A DNA stretch of 64,000 bases from Henricia sp. BOLD:AAB3569 (GCA_037783545.1 JBBELK010000829.1:1-64000), one strand, 5' to 3'; positions 22,401 through 27,849 are shown, numbered from the stretch's first letter. Made by a program: numbers and translations. The notes: generated by a model not told the origin, from the letters alone.

Positions 22401-24125
22401 ATGCATGTGTACATGCATTCATATAAATTCATTTTCAGTTATGGCCAGGGGAACCAGCCTAAATAGCACAGAGGCTTCGCACAATTTCTTGAAAGTATGG
22501 ACACAGTTTTTCATTGTTTTCTCAGAACGTAGATTATGTACTGAGCTGAATTATGCACAAGTTGGTTTTTGTCATACGGTACACATCCTTAGGGCGTGTT
22601 TGTTTCGGACGGATCTAGATTCAGATCTGCGCAGATCCAAAGTGATCTGTGATCCGTGGAATCCTTCTTGAGAGATGGTTCAGCGCTAGATCCAAAATGG
22701 CGACGTAAACATCGCGAAGATTTTTGTGTTAGTAAAACCGGGTCATTTCAATTTTCAGAGGCAACACACGATACAAACAAATTTAGGATGCTTGTTTATT
22801 TACGATGAATGTCATGGGAGAAATTTGACAAATTTGGTAAATAAATTGCAATTCACGTGATTTGAGATCCGAGTTGAGAGCAGTTTCGTTTGTTTTTGCG
22901 CAGTAAAATAACCCGGGATCTGGATTCGGATCTGTCATGAAACAAACACGCCCTTAATCACACTCAGGGACAACACGATTTTTCACAGTTTTCCAAGCAT
23001 GTAATCTGTTTTCAAAGCAAAGGAGTTTGTTTGATATTTTGCAATTTGCAGAGAAACTGCTCGGCGGTGAGACCGATAACGCCGCTACGAATGACTCGGC
23101 CGAAATCGACAGCAAGTTGAAGAGTACCAGTGACTTGATCGGTGACCTGGAGAAATCCCAGTCGGCTAGAATGAGCCAGAAACCGCCGAGTCATCTGCAA
23201 TTTATCCCCAAACCCTCGGAACAAGAAAGTAGCATCGCCGAGAAGTTAACACAGCAACTTTTACAGCTGACCTCGAAGGTAATTTTTGTTTAGGTTGGAT
23301 TGACTGTGAGCCTTCACACAAGAATGTGCAAATTTGACTTGAGTCCCGATTTTCACTGACTTGACTTGAGACTCGAACCTCAAACGACTTGACTTGACTT
23401 GAGACTCGAACCTCAAATGACTTGACTTGACTCGGGTTTGCCAAAAATAAAATTGAACTTTTATGCATTTTTTGTCATTTTGATGACCGAACTGTATTTC
23501 AGCACACTAAGCTTTCTTTTAACATGGAGTAGTCTTGGCCATAACAACAAAAATACCCTACACGAATGCAAGTTTCAGTGTTTCGACTCATTCTGAAATT
23601 AGCTTGAACAAATTTATTGTTGTGACTACTTGATTTTAATCGACTTCACCAACATTCCTGATTGACTTCACTTGGGACTTGAAGGCAGTTTGACTTGACT
23701 TGACTTGGGACTCGAAGGCAGTTTGACTTGACTTGATATGACTTGGGACTCGAAGGCTGTTTGACTTGATTTGGGACTCGAAGGCAGTTTGACTTGACTT
23801 GGGACTCGAAGGCAGTTTGACTTGACATGACTTGGGACTCGAAGGCAGTTTGACTTGACATGACTTGGGACTCGAAGGCAGTTTGACTTGACTTAACAGT
23901 GCTCTTATTATCAAGGTTCGACTACTAACTTAATGACATCTACTGACTTTTTTTAAAAACCATTCCCAGATTAAGCCATCCGACGTGATTTCGGTAGAGG
24001 CAGCCAAGTCAGCGTTGGGCATCACACCCAACATCCACAGCGAACTCATTGAAGAAGTACAGATACTAGACACATCTCCTGAAGGAACAGACATTAACCA
24101 ACAACAGGCTCCAGTCACGTTATAA
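4417..24125 (+). CDS. BRD9: Bromodomain protein BRD7/BRD9 (14 exons, complete)
   Basis: This is a bromodomain reader of acetyl-lysine. In the family, BRD9 belongs to the non-canonical BAF and BRD7 to the PBAF SWI/SNF remodelling complex, both nuclear. Joining 4417-4471, 6474-6829, 8424-8568, 9616-9673, 10008-10152, 12469-12579, 13703-13878, 14804-14921, 15910-16087, 17892-18027, 20215-20323, 20837-21038, 23052-23278 and 23970-24125 gives 2172 nt with consistent phases, 723 aa (human BRD7 is ~651, BRD9 ~597). The N-terminus MGKKHKKHRSDKP and PLKLVLKVGG (residues 28-37) are family hallmarks. The bromodomain spans about 192-290 with acetyl-lysine-binding Asn267 and gatekeeper Tyr273. Residues ~390-690 form the BRD7/9-specific region (DUF3512). 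The stretches YGDEAGVQ and VDNLLDTLTKGQHSKT look more BRD9-like, but this may be the pre-duplication ancestor of both. The exon 2 donor and the 3' end of exon 7 are the least certain joints. Confidence 0.9.
4641..5012. mobile_element. MITE family with GTCGCAAATGTTGCATTT arm, copy 1 (intron 1)
   Basis: The left arm includes GTTGGAATCGATAGCTTA and TCGCAAATGTTGCATTTC; the right arm returns their complements (AGCAACATTTGCGAC, GGGAAGTATATC). The G+C-rich centre has a CGCGCGCACG-type core. The same family recurs at 5425-5850 and 30185-30515. Non-coding. Confidence 0.6.
5220..5275. repeat. Short inverted repeat in intron 1
   Basis: GGGCTGTAAATAGC near 5221 faces TCACAGCCC near 5268. This is only a small palindromic stretch; no family assigned. 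Confidence 0.3.
5425..5850. mobile_element. MITE of the same family, copy 2 (intron 1)
   Basis: This is a clean foldback. The arm CGGTATTTTTTTAGTTTATG with CAACTCGAATTTA and TTGGAATCGATAGCTTA is mirrored at 5760-5850 by the complementary series ending AAAAAATACCG. The centre is G+C-rich (GCGGCCGGC) and lacks coding sequence. Confidence 0.75.
5851..6470. other. Remainder of intron 1
   Basis: I see no recognisable element in this stretch apart from a small inverted pair around GCGCCGCCATTTT/GGTGGCGC at 5877-5917. It ends in the TTTTGTCCAG acceptor of exon 2 at 6464-6473. Confidence 0.4.
6474..6829 (+). CDS. BRD9: BRD7/9 exon 2 (Lys-rich N-terminal region)
   Basis: It follows CAG at 6471-6473 and keeps frame from exon 1 (V19 TRDLRTEP). 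It encodes PLKLVLKVGG and then a run of seven lysines within a basic stretch like the lysine-rich segment of human BRD9. A phase-0 donor GTGTGG at 6830 joins exon 3 in frame. A sequence-stronger GTAAGA at 6819 would be phase 1 and would hit a stop in exon 3, so it would need an unseen exon. Confidence 0.8.
7058..7551 (+). mobile_element. MITE with minisatellite core, copy 1 of 6 (intron 2)
   Basis: The ends are TTTAAAGGCAGTATACAT and ATGTATACTGTCTTTAA. The middle is an array of ~16-bp TTCGCCCCAAAACCAC-like units on the left and their complements GTGGTTTTGGGGCGAA on the right, meeting at a TGCACAGGCCGTGG centre. Conserved flanks include GAGACTATAGCACTTCAGAC-like sequence and CAATCACACAGGGGGATAAA. 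Related copies lie at 14030, 15404, 18419, 57415 and 63329. There is no transposase; TTAA at the ends hints at a TTAA target. Confidence 0.85.
7574..7755. repeat. C-rich polypyrimidine minisatellite
   Basis: About 180 bases of CCCCCCTCCCA/CCCCTCT units on the plus strand, a nearly pure pyrimidine tract directly after the MITE. The proline- or glycine-rich frames across it are repeat artefacts. Confidence 0.9.
7960..8325 (-). mobile_element. tRNA-derived SINE, copy 1 (intron 2)
   Basis: On the minus strand it opens with a tRNA-like head: CAGTGGCCGAGTGGTTTGGG (box A-like) and GGTTCGAACC (box B-like). A body follows with GCACTCAACCACAC, GGATGTAAAGCC, GATCCCAGAGCATTCTTTCG and TCTCTGGCCATTTCT. 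Near-full homology exists at 56697-57010 and a truncated copy at 25670-25835. It is a Pol III-type retroposon, not a functional tRNA gene. Confidence 0.8.
8424..8568 (+). CDS. BRD9: BRD7/9 exon 3 (acidic/serine-rich linker)
   Basis: Acceptor CAG at 8421-8423. The frame reads SKKQRYYDDESEKTEGLDQ and continues to KDKDNA with donor GTAATG at 8569 in phase 1. A weaker GTAAAG at 8548, also phase 1, would drop seven residues. The linker is low complexity and poorly conserved in the family, so support comes mostly from frame and splice sites. Confidence 0.75.
8650..9610. other. Intron 3, AT-rich
   Basis: This AT-rich intron shows a loose inverted repeat of ATTCGAATA motifs near 8666-9110 and no coding or RNA signal that I recognise. 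The acceptor tract TTTTTTTTCTCCCACAG ends at 9615. Confidence 0.4.
9616..9673 (+). CDS. BRD9: BRD7/9 exon 4 (start of bromodomain)
   Basis: A 58-nt exon encoding ETMKEPLKKVLESLQKTLQ, the helix-Z lead-in of the bromodomain (human BRD7/9 have ...LLEHFLRQLQRKD). Acceptor CCCACAG, donor GTAACA at 9674, phase 2. Confidence 0.9.
9830..9992. mobile_element. MITE fragment (GAACGGGGTC family) ending at an exon acceptor
   Basis: It carries TCTTCGTTCGATCTTCGTT units, CTAACGATGATTAACTAGTC and the terminal TTTAGTGAGAACGGGGTC. The same termini bound the larger copies at 47647-48052 and 50750-51068. It stops 15 bases before the exon 5 boundary at 10008, so the intron's final pyrimidine tract is almost all that separates transposon from exon. 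Confidence 0.65.
10008..10152 (+). CDS. BRD9: BRD7/9 exon 5 (bromodomain ZA loop)
   Basis: It encodes residues 205-253: FFAWPVNDVIAPGY, HPMDFSNMRKKI and NNIDEYK. This is the ZA loop and helix A of the bromodomain. The shelf residue is Trp214 where human BRD9 has Phe. Acceptor TTTGCAG, donor GTATGG at 10153, phase 0. Confidence 0.95.
10153..10320. repeat. 11-bp minisatellite starting at the exon 5 donor
   Basis: Tandem AAGGCTGTCGC units, about a dozen with a few variants (CAAGTCTGTCGC, GGCTGTCACAA), begin directly at the splice donor of exon 5 and run for roughly 130 bases. GGCCAAC-TGAGGCTGATGCAT spacers occur on both sides of the main run. Confidence 0.9.
10724..10973. mobile_element. MITE with CATACCTGCCAAC termini, copy 1 (intron 5)
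   Basis: The ends CATACCTGCCAAC and GTTGGCAGGTATG are exact inverted repeats. Inside are ATCGGACTGTAGTGAAACTT, GTACTGCACCCGTTTTCATG and GGAGTCAGGTCAAGTCGACC. A partial copy lies at 13200-13360 and another at 63785-63980, cut by the window end. No reading frame of note. Confidence 0.8.
11874..12371. mobile_element. MITE (GGGGCCAATTYCATAAAG family) with nested second MITE
   Basis: GGGGCCAATTCCATAAAGCT at the left is mirrored by AGCTTTATGAAATTGGCCCC at the right. The inside, about 12027-12296, is half of another element whose full copy sits at 45480-45968 (ends AAACTCCTCAAAAAA). A transposon therefore inserted into a transposon in intron 5. Confidence 0.75.
12469..12579 (+). CDS. BRD9: BRD7/9 exon 6 (bromodomain helices B-C)
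   Basis: Encodes residues 254-290: DFLQMCENATIYNRPETIYY then KAAKRLQAVG. Asn267 in the YN motif is the acetyl-lysine-binding residue and Tyr273 the gatekeeper, as in BRD7/BRD9. Acceptor ATTTCAG, donor GTATAT at 12580, 37 whole codons. Confidence 0.95.
12602..12744. mobile_element. Small MITE with GGTCGAGTTCGGGCGG ends (intron 6)
   Basis: CGGTCGAGTTCGGGCGGTCT at 12602 is matched by AGACCGCCCGAACTCGACC at 12724. It is 143 bp long and starts 22 bases after the exon 6 boundary. Confidence 0.8.
12943..13145. mobile_element. MITE with GGGCCC-ATTTCATGGAACCC ends (intron 6)
   Basis: GGGCCCATGTTCATGGAACC with CGTTAGCACA is mirrored by TGTGCTAACGGGTTCCATGA and ATTGGGCCC. Its interior resembles 16850-16985 (CACATCACACACGATTTTGG-like), making it a member of the common ATTTCATRAA repeat group of this genome. 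Confidence 0.7.
13703..13878 (+). CDS. BRD9: BRD7/9 exon 7 (post-bromodomain linker)
   Basis: Acceptor TTTTTTTCTCAG ends at 13702. The frame reads EKISVLKRTFGYQERDELSK and continues through an acidic stretch (TEESSLMDVAESED). The phase-2 donor GG|GTACAA at 13879 fits the next exon's acceptor at 14803. An alternative is GTAAGA at 13779 (phase 1) with the acceptor ending at 14808; it would remove about 34 residues. The true 3' edge needs transcripts. Confidence 0.65.
14030..14560 (-). mobile_element. MITE with minisatellite core, copy 2 of 6 (intron 7)
   Basis: Opposite orientation to copy 1, same termini and centre: GTTTTGGGGCGAA units meet CACTTCGCCC units around CACGGCCTGTGCAC. The flank TGAGACGAAAACTAATTGTT corresponds to the CGTCTCATGAGACG block of copy 1. 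Confidence 0.85.
14804..14921 (+). CDS. BRD9: BRD7/9 exon 8
   Basis: It encodes SESIADGKDEDSTEDVIEEV and AAKDARNRLSTRCPNSK. The last part aligns with human BRD9 EHAADEARDRINRF, preceding the GKMGYLKR block. Acceptor CCTATAG, donor GTAAGC at 14922, phase 0. Confidence 0.85.
14978..15403. mobile_element. Diverged TTAA palindrome-family element (intron 8)
   Basis: The left end TTAAAGGCAGAGGCTCATCA and right end TGATGAACCTCCGTCTTTAA are inverted and resemble the smaller palindromes at 18039, 42732 and 50233. The inside is different, with repeated TGGGGTACCA(C/T)TGTTCC motifs at about 15193-15255. Confidence 0.6.
15404..15853 (-). mobile_element. MITE with minisatellite core, copy 3 of 6 (intron 8)
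   Basis: It starts TTTAAAGGCAGAACACATGA directly at the end of the preceding element and shares the GAGCAAAAACCAGCTCCGTA and GGGGCGAAGTGGTT blocks. The far end (after ATTTAAGGGGATGTTTACTA) is lost, so the copy is truncated about 55 bases before exon 9. Confidence 0.8.
15910..16087 (+). CDS. BRD9: BRD7/9 exon 9
   Basis: Encodes LGFLRRDKAGTTTLAILNP and LTQGAGTLPGFREDKRNKAI, aligning with the BRD7 segment ending TTTLGLLHPVDP and GVNTLQGFKEDKRNKV. This is one of the clearest family signatures outside the bromodomain. Acceptor TTTTACAG, donor GTAGCA at 16088, phase 1. Confidence 0.95.
16195..16212. repeat. Poly-G tract
   Basis: An uninterrupted run of G about 16 bases long in intron 9. Length may be an assembly estimate. 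Confidence 0.8.
16790..17085. mobile_element. ATTTCATGAAATTGGCCCC-family MITE remnants (intron 9)
   Basis: The right end TTCATGAAATTGGCCCC at about 16968-16984 directly meets a second, opposite copy beginning CCCAATTTCATAAAACATG at about 16990. The interior includes CACATCACACACGATTTTGG, also seen near 13054. Confidence 0.55.
17275..17625. mobile_element. MITE with GGGGGCATTTTGGCAAC termini, copy 1 (intron 9)
   Basis: The left arm has GGGGGCATTTTGGCAACACA, GAGGAAATACCTTT and GGTCTCAAAATAAAA; the right arm returns their complements up to AAAATGCCCCCTTT. A second, better-preserved copy lies at 54293-54706. The centre has an internal inverted pair ACAAATTTCCAATATACGCT / TTGGAAATTTGTACAC. Confidence 0.8.
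17892..18027 (+). CDS. BRD9: BRD7/9 exon 10
   Basis: Encodes VTYVSHGPFNTYGPQYDSSF, ANISKEDSDLLYSTYGDEAG, VQYVQ. The BRD7 counterpart reads YGPYSSYAPHYDSTFANISK, and the GDEAGVQ end matches BRD9 (GDETGVQ). Acceptor TTTTTCAG, donor GTGAGA at 18028, phase 2. Confidence 0.95.
18039..18179. mobile_element. TTAA-flanked palindromic MITE, copy 1 (intron 10)
   Basis: 141 bp that folds almost completely: TTAAAGGCACAGGCTC, CAGCAATGCGCGCG, AATTCGTGCCACGAAATACG then the mirror image, ending TGCCTTTAA. Copies lie at 42732-42874 and 50233-50370. It starts 11 bases after the exon 10 boundary. TTAA at both ends would fit a piggyBac-like target; this is inference. Confidence 0.85.
18419..18912 (-). mobile_element. 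MITE with minisatellite core, copy 4 of 6 (intron 10)
   Basis: It runs from TTAAAGATAGTATACATGAT to ATCATGTGTACTGTCTTTAA with the GGGGCGAAGTGGT array inside. The conserved block TCTCGCGAGACGAAAA replaces CATGAGACG of copy 1. Confidence 0.85.
19409..20108. mobile_element. 0.7-kb MITE with AAGGGGCTATGTCACGG ends, copy 1 (intron 10)
   Basis: GAAGGGGCTATGTCACGGTT with TGCGCATGCGC at the left is mirrored by GCGCATGCGCAAACCGTGAC and ATAGCCCCTTTAA at the right. The second copy is at 21683-22349. The inner blocks GCCATCCCTTA and TGACAAGTACACCACTGCCA recur in inverted order. No transposase-like frame. Confidence 0.85.
20215..20323 (+). CDS. BRD9: BRD7/9 exon 11
   Basis: Encodes SIKDYVEDCDNYVVKLVDNL then LDTLTKGQHSKTIEVLE, matching the BRD9 segment VKDAGSYSKKVVDDLLDQIT and GGDHSRTL. 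Acceptor CTCAAAG, donor GTATGT at 20324, phase 0. Confidence 0.92.
20837..21038 (+). CDS. BRD9: BRD7/9 exon 12
   Basis: It follows AAAATGCAG. It encodes QKKNDGQHTTSS, a Ser/Thr/acidic linker, then LPPIHFDSLKSLSGLGIDMS FLPTF, comparable to BRD9 FMSMKSYPDVSVDISMLSSL. Donor GTGAGT at 21039, phase 1. Confidence 0.88.
21155..21551. mobile_element. MITE with GATTGCTTTCCG ends, copy 1 (intron 12)
   Basis: GATTGCTTTCCGGTGACG at the left and ACACGGAAAGCAATCAAT at the right. A diverged copy in the opposite direction occupies 60751-61151, sharing ATGCACAATAATTTGAACGT-like, AAGTAAAAGCACTTT and CCACCAAACATT blocks. There is no transposase. Confidence 0.8.
21683..22349. mobile_element. 0.7-kb MITE with TTAAAGGGGC ends, copy 2 (intron 12)
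   Basis: TTAAAGGGGCCGTGTCACAA to GTGACACAGCCCCTTTAA. Same family as 19409-20108, sharing GCCATCCCTTATTGCC and GGCAGTGGTGTACTTGTCAA. Confidence 0.85.
22590..22957. mobile_element. MITE with AGGGCGTGTTTGTTTC ends (intron 12)
   Basis: TTAGGGCGTGTTTGTTTCGG with GGATCTAGATTCAGATCTG is mirrored by CGGATCTGTCATGAAACAAA and CACGCCCTTAA. The single copy seen here is about 365 bp with no coding content. Confidence 0.8.
23052..23278 (+). CDS. BRD9: BRD7/9 exon 13
   Basis: Encodes EKLLGGETDNAATNDSAEID, SKLKSTSDLIGDLEKSQSAR, and SEQESSIAEKLTQQLLQLTS K. This compares with BRD7 TTRLLRELQEAQNERLSTRP and MHLAEQVTNNLKELAQQV. Predicted helical. Acceptor TTTGCAG, donor GTAATT at 23279, phase 0. Confidence 0.9.
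23324..23445. repeat. GACTTGA/GACTCGAA minisatellite, array 1
   Basis: Units GACTTGACTTGAGACTCGAA and CCTCAAACGACTTGACTTGA are repeated in intron 13, 45 bases downstream of exon 13. Confidence 0.85.
23640..23905. repeat. GACTTGGGACTCGAAGGCAG minisatellite, array 2
   Basis: About seven repeats built from TTGACTTGGGACTCGAAGGC and AGTTTGACTTGACATGACTT segments with variable numbers of the 5-mer ACTTG. The array stops about 65 bases before exon 14. Confidence 0.9.
23970..24125 (+). CDS. BRD9: BRD7/9 exon 14 (C-terminus, stop)
   Basis: Encodes IKPSDVISVEAAKSALGITP NIHSELIEEVQIL and ends QQQAPVTL, TAA at 24123. It aligns with the BRD7 end TPGDIVSTYGVRKAMGISIP. Acceptor CATTCCCAG ends at 23969. 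Confidence 0.92.
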   Translation: MKPSDVISVEAAKSALGITPNIHSELIEEVQILDTSPEGTDINQQQAPVTL

Positions 24126-24174
24126 ATGGTTGTTACAGATCCCTTGCGAGTCCTCTCTAGTCAATGGGTCTTAA

Positions 24175-24796
24175 TTTAAAGATGTATTGTCCGTGCGTTT
24201 TAGGTGTAGCACCTTAAAAAATAAATTTTCTAGAAACATAAGTTAGTCGCTTTCAAATGAGACATACACGAAAACAAATCGATCAGCATTTAGTTATCAA
24301 ACAATTACTGTCAATATTTTATAATATTGGCGGTCCGCCAATAATTTAACTCATTATGGCAAGGCACGCAAAAAAACCGCCGTTAAACACGGCGTTTTTG
24401 CTATTTTAGAACTGAAGGAATTTCCAGACAAACTTTCGCTTTTGCCTGCTTCAAGCGAACTATATCGCAAATTTGAACAGTTTCCCATTCAAACTGACTG
24501 AGTTATTGGCGAATGTAGCTAAAACTCGATGACGGCACACTAAATGTTCGCACAAGCAGAATCCGCTTTTGGGGAACATTGCATCTGATATGTTCGCTAT
24601 TTTGGAACTGAAGGAATTTCCAGACAATCTTTCGCTTTTGCCTGCTTCAACAGCACTAAAACTGTTACAGGTTTGCCGATGTCTGAAATACAAAGTATGA
24701 TTTTTTCTCGTTATAATAAGGTAAATGCTTTTAAAATTTGTAAGGAGAAGAAAAAAAAATTGAATTTGCTGAGAACCACGGACAATATAACTTTAA
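24175..24796. mobile_element. MITE directly 3' of the bromodomain gene
   Basis: TTTAAAGATGTATTGTCCGTG-type left end and CCACGGACAATATAACTTTAA right end are inverted. Two direct copies of CTGAAGGAATTTCCAGACAA lie at about 24412 and 24607. It starts about 50 bases past the stop codon, so it is probably inside or immediately after the 3' UTR. Confidence 0.75.
24220..24225 (+). promoter_or_regulatory. Candidate polyadenylation signal AATAAA
   Basis: First AATAAA after the bromodomain stop codon, 95 bases downstream and inside the MITE that begins at ~24175. Further AATAAA motifs occur around 25425. Which one is used cannot be told from sequence alone. Confidence 0.3.
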
Positions 24797-24929
24797 GCCG
24801 CAAGCTATTTAAATGAATTTTTAAAACGAAATCACTCCTCAAAAACAAAATATGTTGTTTTTATTTGTACATAAATTTGAATTGGGGCAAGCCGGGCAGT
24901 GGTTTGGGTCGTATTTTAAGTGATCTGTG

Positions 24930-25105
24930 CGAGGTGTGGCTATCTCTGTAGGGCTTGTTATAAGCTCACGTGATGGCCAATCCCAATCAGTGAGGAACAA
25001 CTGCACTACAGTGATCCAAGACCACCAGTTGGCTTCATAGCTTAATTGGTAGGGCGTCTGCACATTAAGCAGAAGGTCAGCGGTTCAAATCCTGGTGGAG
25101 CCTGA
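24930..25105 (+). mobile_element. tRNA-like SINE fragment
   Basis: CAGTGAGGAACAACTGCACT then a tRNA-shaped stretch: GGCTTCATAGCTTAATTGGT, TCTGC-loop-GCAGA, GGTTCAAATCC and a pairing acceptor stem. The T stem is poorly paired and base 33 of the loop is not T. The same leader plus tRNA-like part recurs at 61425-61535. I therefore read it as a retroposed SINE rather than a tRNA gene. Confidence 0.6.
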
Positions 25106-25173
25106 ACTCACAATATTTGGGCTATCAAAAAAATATTGCAAACTATACAAGATTGTCTGAAAACATGCTAAAC

Positions 25174-25334
25174 CAGAGCTACCAACCCTCCTGGATTTTA
25201 GGGAGGACATCTGGGAAAACAGGTTCATTCCGTGACTCCAAACACAAAATCCCCAAGGTTGTTAATTGACAATCCAGGAGGGTTTTTATCCATGTCAGGA
25301 CTCACAAAATTAGTAATTTTCCGAAGCTCTGCTA
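25174..25334. repeat. Inverted repeat
   Basis: AGAGCTACCAACCCTCCTGG at 25175 and CCAGGAGGGTTTTTATCC at about 25275, with outer GAGCT/AGCTC arms. A short foldback of unknown family. Confidence 0.5.
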
Positions 25335-25669
25335 AACTCAATTCTCACAGCATGGAGTTAGCCGGTTGCCCAGATCTGTGTGCTATAATTAGTTTCTAAG
25401 CAAATTTCCAATCTGCTGCATTTCAATAAAAAATAAATAAACGTATGCACATTTTCTAACAATATCCTTGTCCAAGTTTCATCATTAAACTTTGTCAGTT
25501 TTTTAAGATGAGCAGCAGTTCTCATGTGTGTTCCATTGTTTTAAATTTCTTATAATTTATTTATAATTTATTTATTCGCCACATCCAACAGCGGAAGGAA
25601 CGCCAATTACAGGAATGGGATAAATTAACATAGATATTTGAATAACTGTCAACTTCTAAGTTAAATTAG

Positions 25670-25835
25670 AAATGGCCAGAGACACCGGGGAATCCCTCCC
25701 CTTTCTCTTCACGAAAGAATGCTCTGGGATCTTTAAAGTGCGTTACCGAAACCTAATACACTGGACAAATATGGCTTTACATCCCTTCTGAAGGACAGAA
25801 AAGGTGTGATTAAGTGCCTTGCTCAAGAGCACAAG
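25670..25835 (-). mobile_element. tRNA-derived SINE, truncated copy
   Basis: AAATGGCCAGAGACACCGGG, CTCTTCACGAAAGAATGCTC, TGGGATCTTTAAAGTGCGTT and GTGCCTTGCTCAAGAGCACA match the 7960-8325 element; the tRNA-like head is missing. Confidence 0.75.
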
Positions 25836-26122
25836 TTTCTCTGATTGCACTTTGTTTTGCCGTGAATATTTTTACTTGTTGGCTTCATTTTTTTTAAATA
25901 AAAATTATAATTCTTCTTCTGAGCACCACTGTTGGAATTGAGTCCAAAAAAAAAATGTATACAGAGATGTTTACAAGCATTAAGTTTAAATGTGGTTTTC
26001 TCTATGGGGAAAATGAAAAGAAATTTTGTAAAAATTAGAAAAACAAAACATAGTTACAAAGATTGCATATTTACATTAGTTTGTAAAAAAATAGGGGGGA
26101 AAAAGAAAGAAAAAAAAACCAA

Positions 26123-26137
26123 CGTCCCTGGGTGGAT

Positions 26138-26179
<42 letters not shown>

Positions 26180-26196
26180 AATTGCGCCACAGAGAC
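26123..26196 (-). tRNA. tRNA-Asn (GTT anticodon)
   Basis: Transfers asparagine in cytosolic translation. The minus strand reads GTCTCTG (acceptor), TGGCGCAATTGGTTAGCGCG (D arm, box A), TTCGGCTGTTAACCGAA (anticodon arm, loop CTGTTAA, anticodon GTT), GTTGG (variable), TGGTTCAAATCCACC (T arm, box B), CAGGGAC plus discriminator G. All four stems pair, the length is 74 nt, there is no intron and no encoded CCA, as expected for an animal nuclear tRNA. A T-rich stretch follows on its minus-strand 3' side (26095-26120, read as T on that strand), suitable as a Pol III terminator. Confidence 0.95.
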
Positions 26197-26420
26197 GAGA
26201 TGAATTTGGAAGTAAAATTGCTTAATTTGGAAGGTTGTAAGAAAAATAAGTCTCGTTTTATTGCTCAAAAAGTTATTATAATTAAAGGACCCGAAATCTT
26301 TGCTGCATATCGCGGATTATTTGTTTAGGAAGACATTACTACTGTTCGTTTTGATGTAAAATGAACAAAATGTAGCCGTTTTTCAACTTTGAAAAGTTCT
26401 TCACAAATCACAGTAAGGGT

Positions 26421-27075
26421 GCGCTGTTTGTGCAGTGATACGTCACTTTAGGACACGAGGGCTGCGTTCGGGCGTGTACTCGTGTTAACACGAGTTATAC
26501 TCCTGCGCGCGTGAACGGCAAGAACAACGACACTCGGGTCAGTGAGAGTATGCTGTTATGCTGTATGCGCTGTTTGTGCAGTGATACGTCACTTTAGGAC
26601 ACGAGGGCTGCGTTCGGGCGTGTACTCGTGTTAACACGAGTTATACTCCTGCGCGCGTGAACGGCAAGAACAACGACACTCGGGTCAGTGAGAGTATGCT
26701 CTCACTACTCTCCAACAAATGGGAGTGTGCTCGTACTCCTGTCGAGTGTCATGTGATTTGTACGAAGATGGTGGAATATGGGTGGGATTTTTGGTGAATT
26801 TGCTTAACGTGTCAACTCAATAACTGAAACAATAACTCACTAAGGTTTGTTTTAGACGGCATCAAAGGTTTTCAAGACTTACGGCCTGTATTTCCTCAGT
26901 TTCTTGTGAGCAATGAAACGGCATTTTTTTGTGCAGTGATGGCAAGAGACGTCCATCTTCACTGATTGCCATTCGCGCACGCGGACTGCGGATTTGCCGT
27001 TCGCGTGATGTGACCCGAGTGCAATGCGCACGCATTACTCCCGAGTAACGAGAACTGCACGCCCGAACGCAGCCC
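26421..27075. mobile_element. MITE with GCTGCGTTCGGGC termini, copy 2, partly duplicated
   Basis: The element proper runs from GGCTGCGTTCGGGCGTG at 26460 to GCCCGAACGCAGCC at 27061-27074 (near-perfect inverted ends). A ~134-bp segment including its left end (GCGCTGTTTGTGCAGTGATA through GGGTCAGTGAGAGTATGCT) occurs twice in tandem, at 26421 and 26567. It corresponds in inverse orientation to 2841-3292. Confidence 0.75.
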
Positions 27076-27245
27076 ATAAAAGTCAAGACAAATATAAGAT
27101 AGATTTCAAACTAAAATTGTGGCAAACTGCTGCAGTTTCAACACCTAGTTGTTTCATGGCTTACAACAGGCAACATGTAAAACAAAACCAAACAGTCGGG
27201 CAAAAGTTTCAGCAAGTTAGAAAAAATAGTTGAATCTTTGAATCA

Positions 27246-27446
27246 AAATGTTGAGACTTGTTTTTCAGGGTTGATGGCAAAATTATCAGTGTTGAACTAT
27301 TATCACTTTGGCGTGCCATACGCTTGACGTCACATCTATCATATCCGCCATTACTGTGTCCATACTATGTATGGCACGCCAAAGCGGAAGTAATTCAACA
27401 CTGATAATGTTGCCATCAACCCTGAAAAACAAGTCTCAACATTTTT
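27246..27446. mobile_element. 200-bp foldback
   Basis: TGTTGAGACTTGTTTTTCAG and GGTTGATGGCAA at the left are mirrored by TTGCCATCAACCCTGAAAAA and CAAGTCTCAACA at the right, with a second inner pair CTTTGGCGTGCCATA / TATGGCACGCCAAAG. The last motif recurs at 27529-27543. Confidence 0.75.
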
Positions 27447-27655
27447 TTAAAACTTGCCAACAAAAGCACGGTATGCCAGTTTCAAACAGTCTACCAATAT
27501 TTGCGAAAACATGCAAATTATTTTTCGCTTTGGCGTGCCATAGTATGGACACAGTAATGGCGGATAGCAACTGTTGTCAAGCCAAGTGAAAATACCCAAT
27601 ACCGGCGTACGTATTGTGCTATTGAACTCGCCTCTGGCTTTATACACTAGTGCTT

Positions 27656-27838
27656 TGAAAATTAACGGTTATGCGCTCATAAAAATATAAGTATCCACCA
27701 TTATTATTATTATTATTATTAAAAATAAATGCATGACGTAATGCCAAGTGCTATTTTAAACACGACGGTAGCCGCCAGCCGGTCCTCGGTCGTATTTAGT
27801 CGTTGTATGTGGAATTTGTGGAGCGGGAACCAGTCTAA
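27656..27838. mobile_element. Partial copy of the MITE at 3942-4160
   Basis: Shares TTGAAAATTAACGGTTATG, AAATGCATGACGTAATGC, GTGCTATTTTAAACAC and GAGCGGGAACCAGTCTAA with the earlier element. A TTA microsatellite (27701-27720) has expanded inside. Confidence 0.75.
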
Positions 27839-27849
27839 TTTGTGACCCA

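Noticed and set aside
25030..25105. Functional tRNA gene
   Set aside because: The acceptor stem pairs but the T stem does not, position 33 is not T, and the same tRNA-like sequence with a shared leader recurs at 61425, as expected of a SINE.
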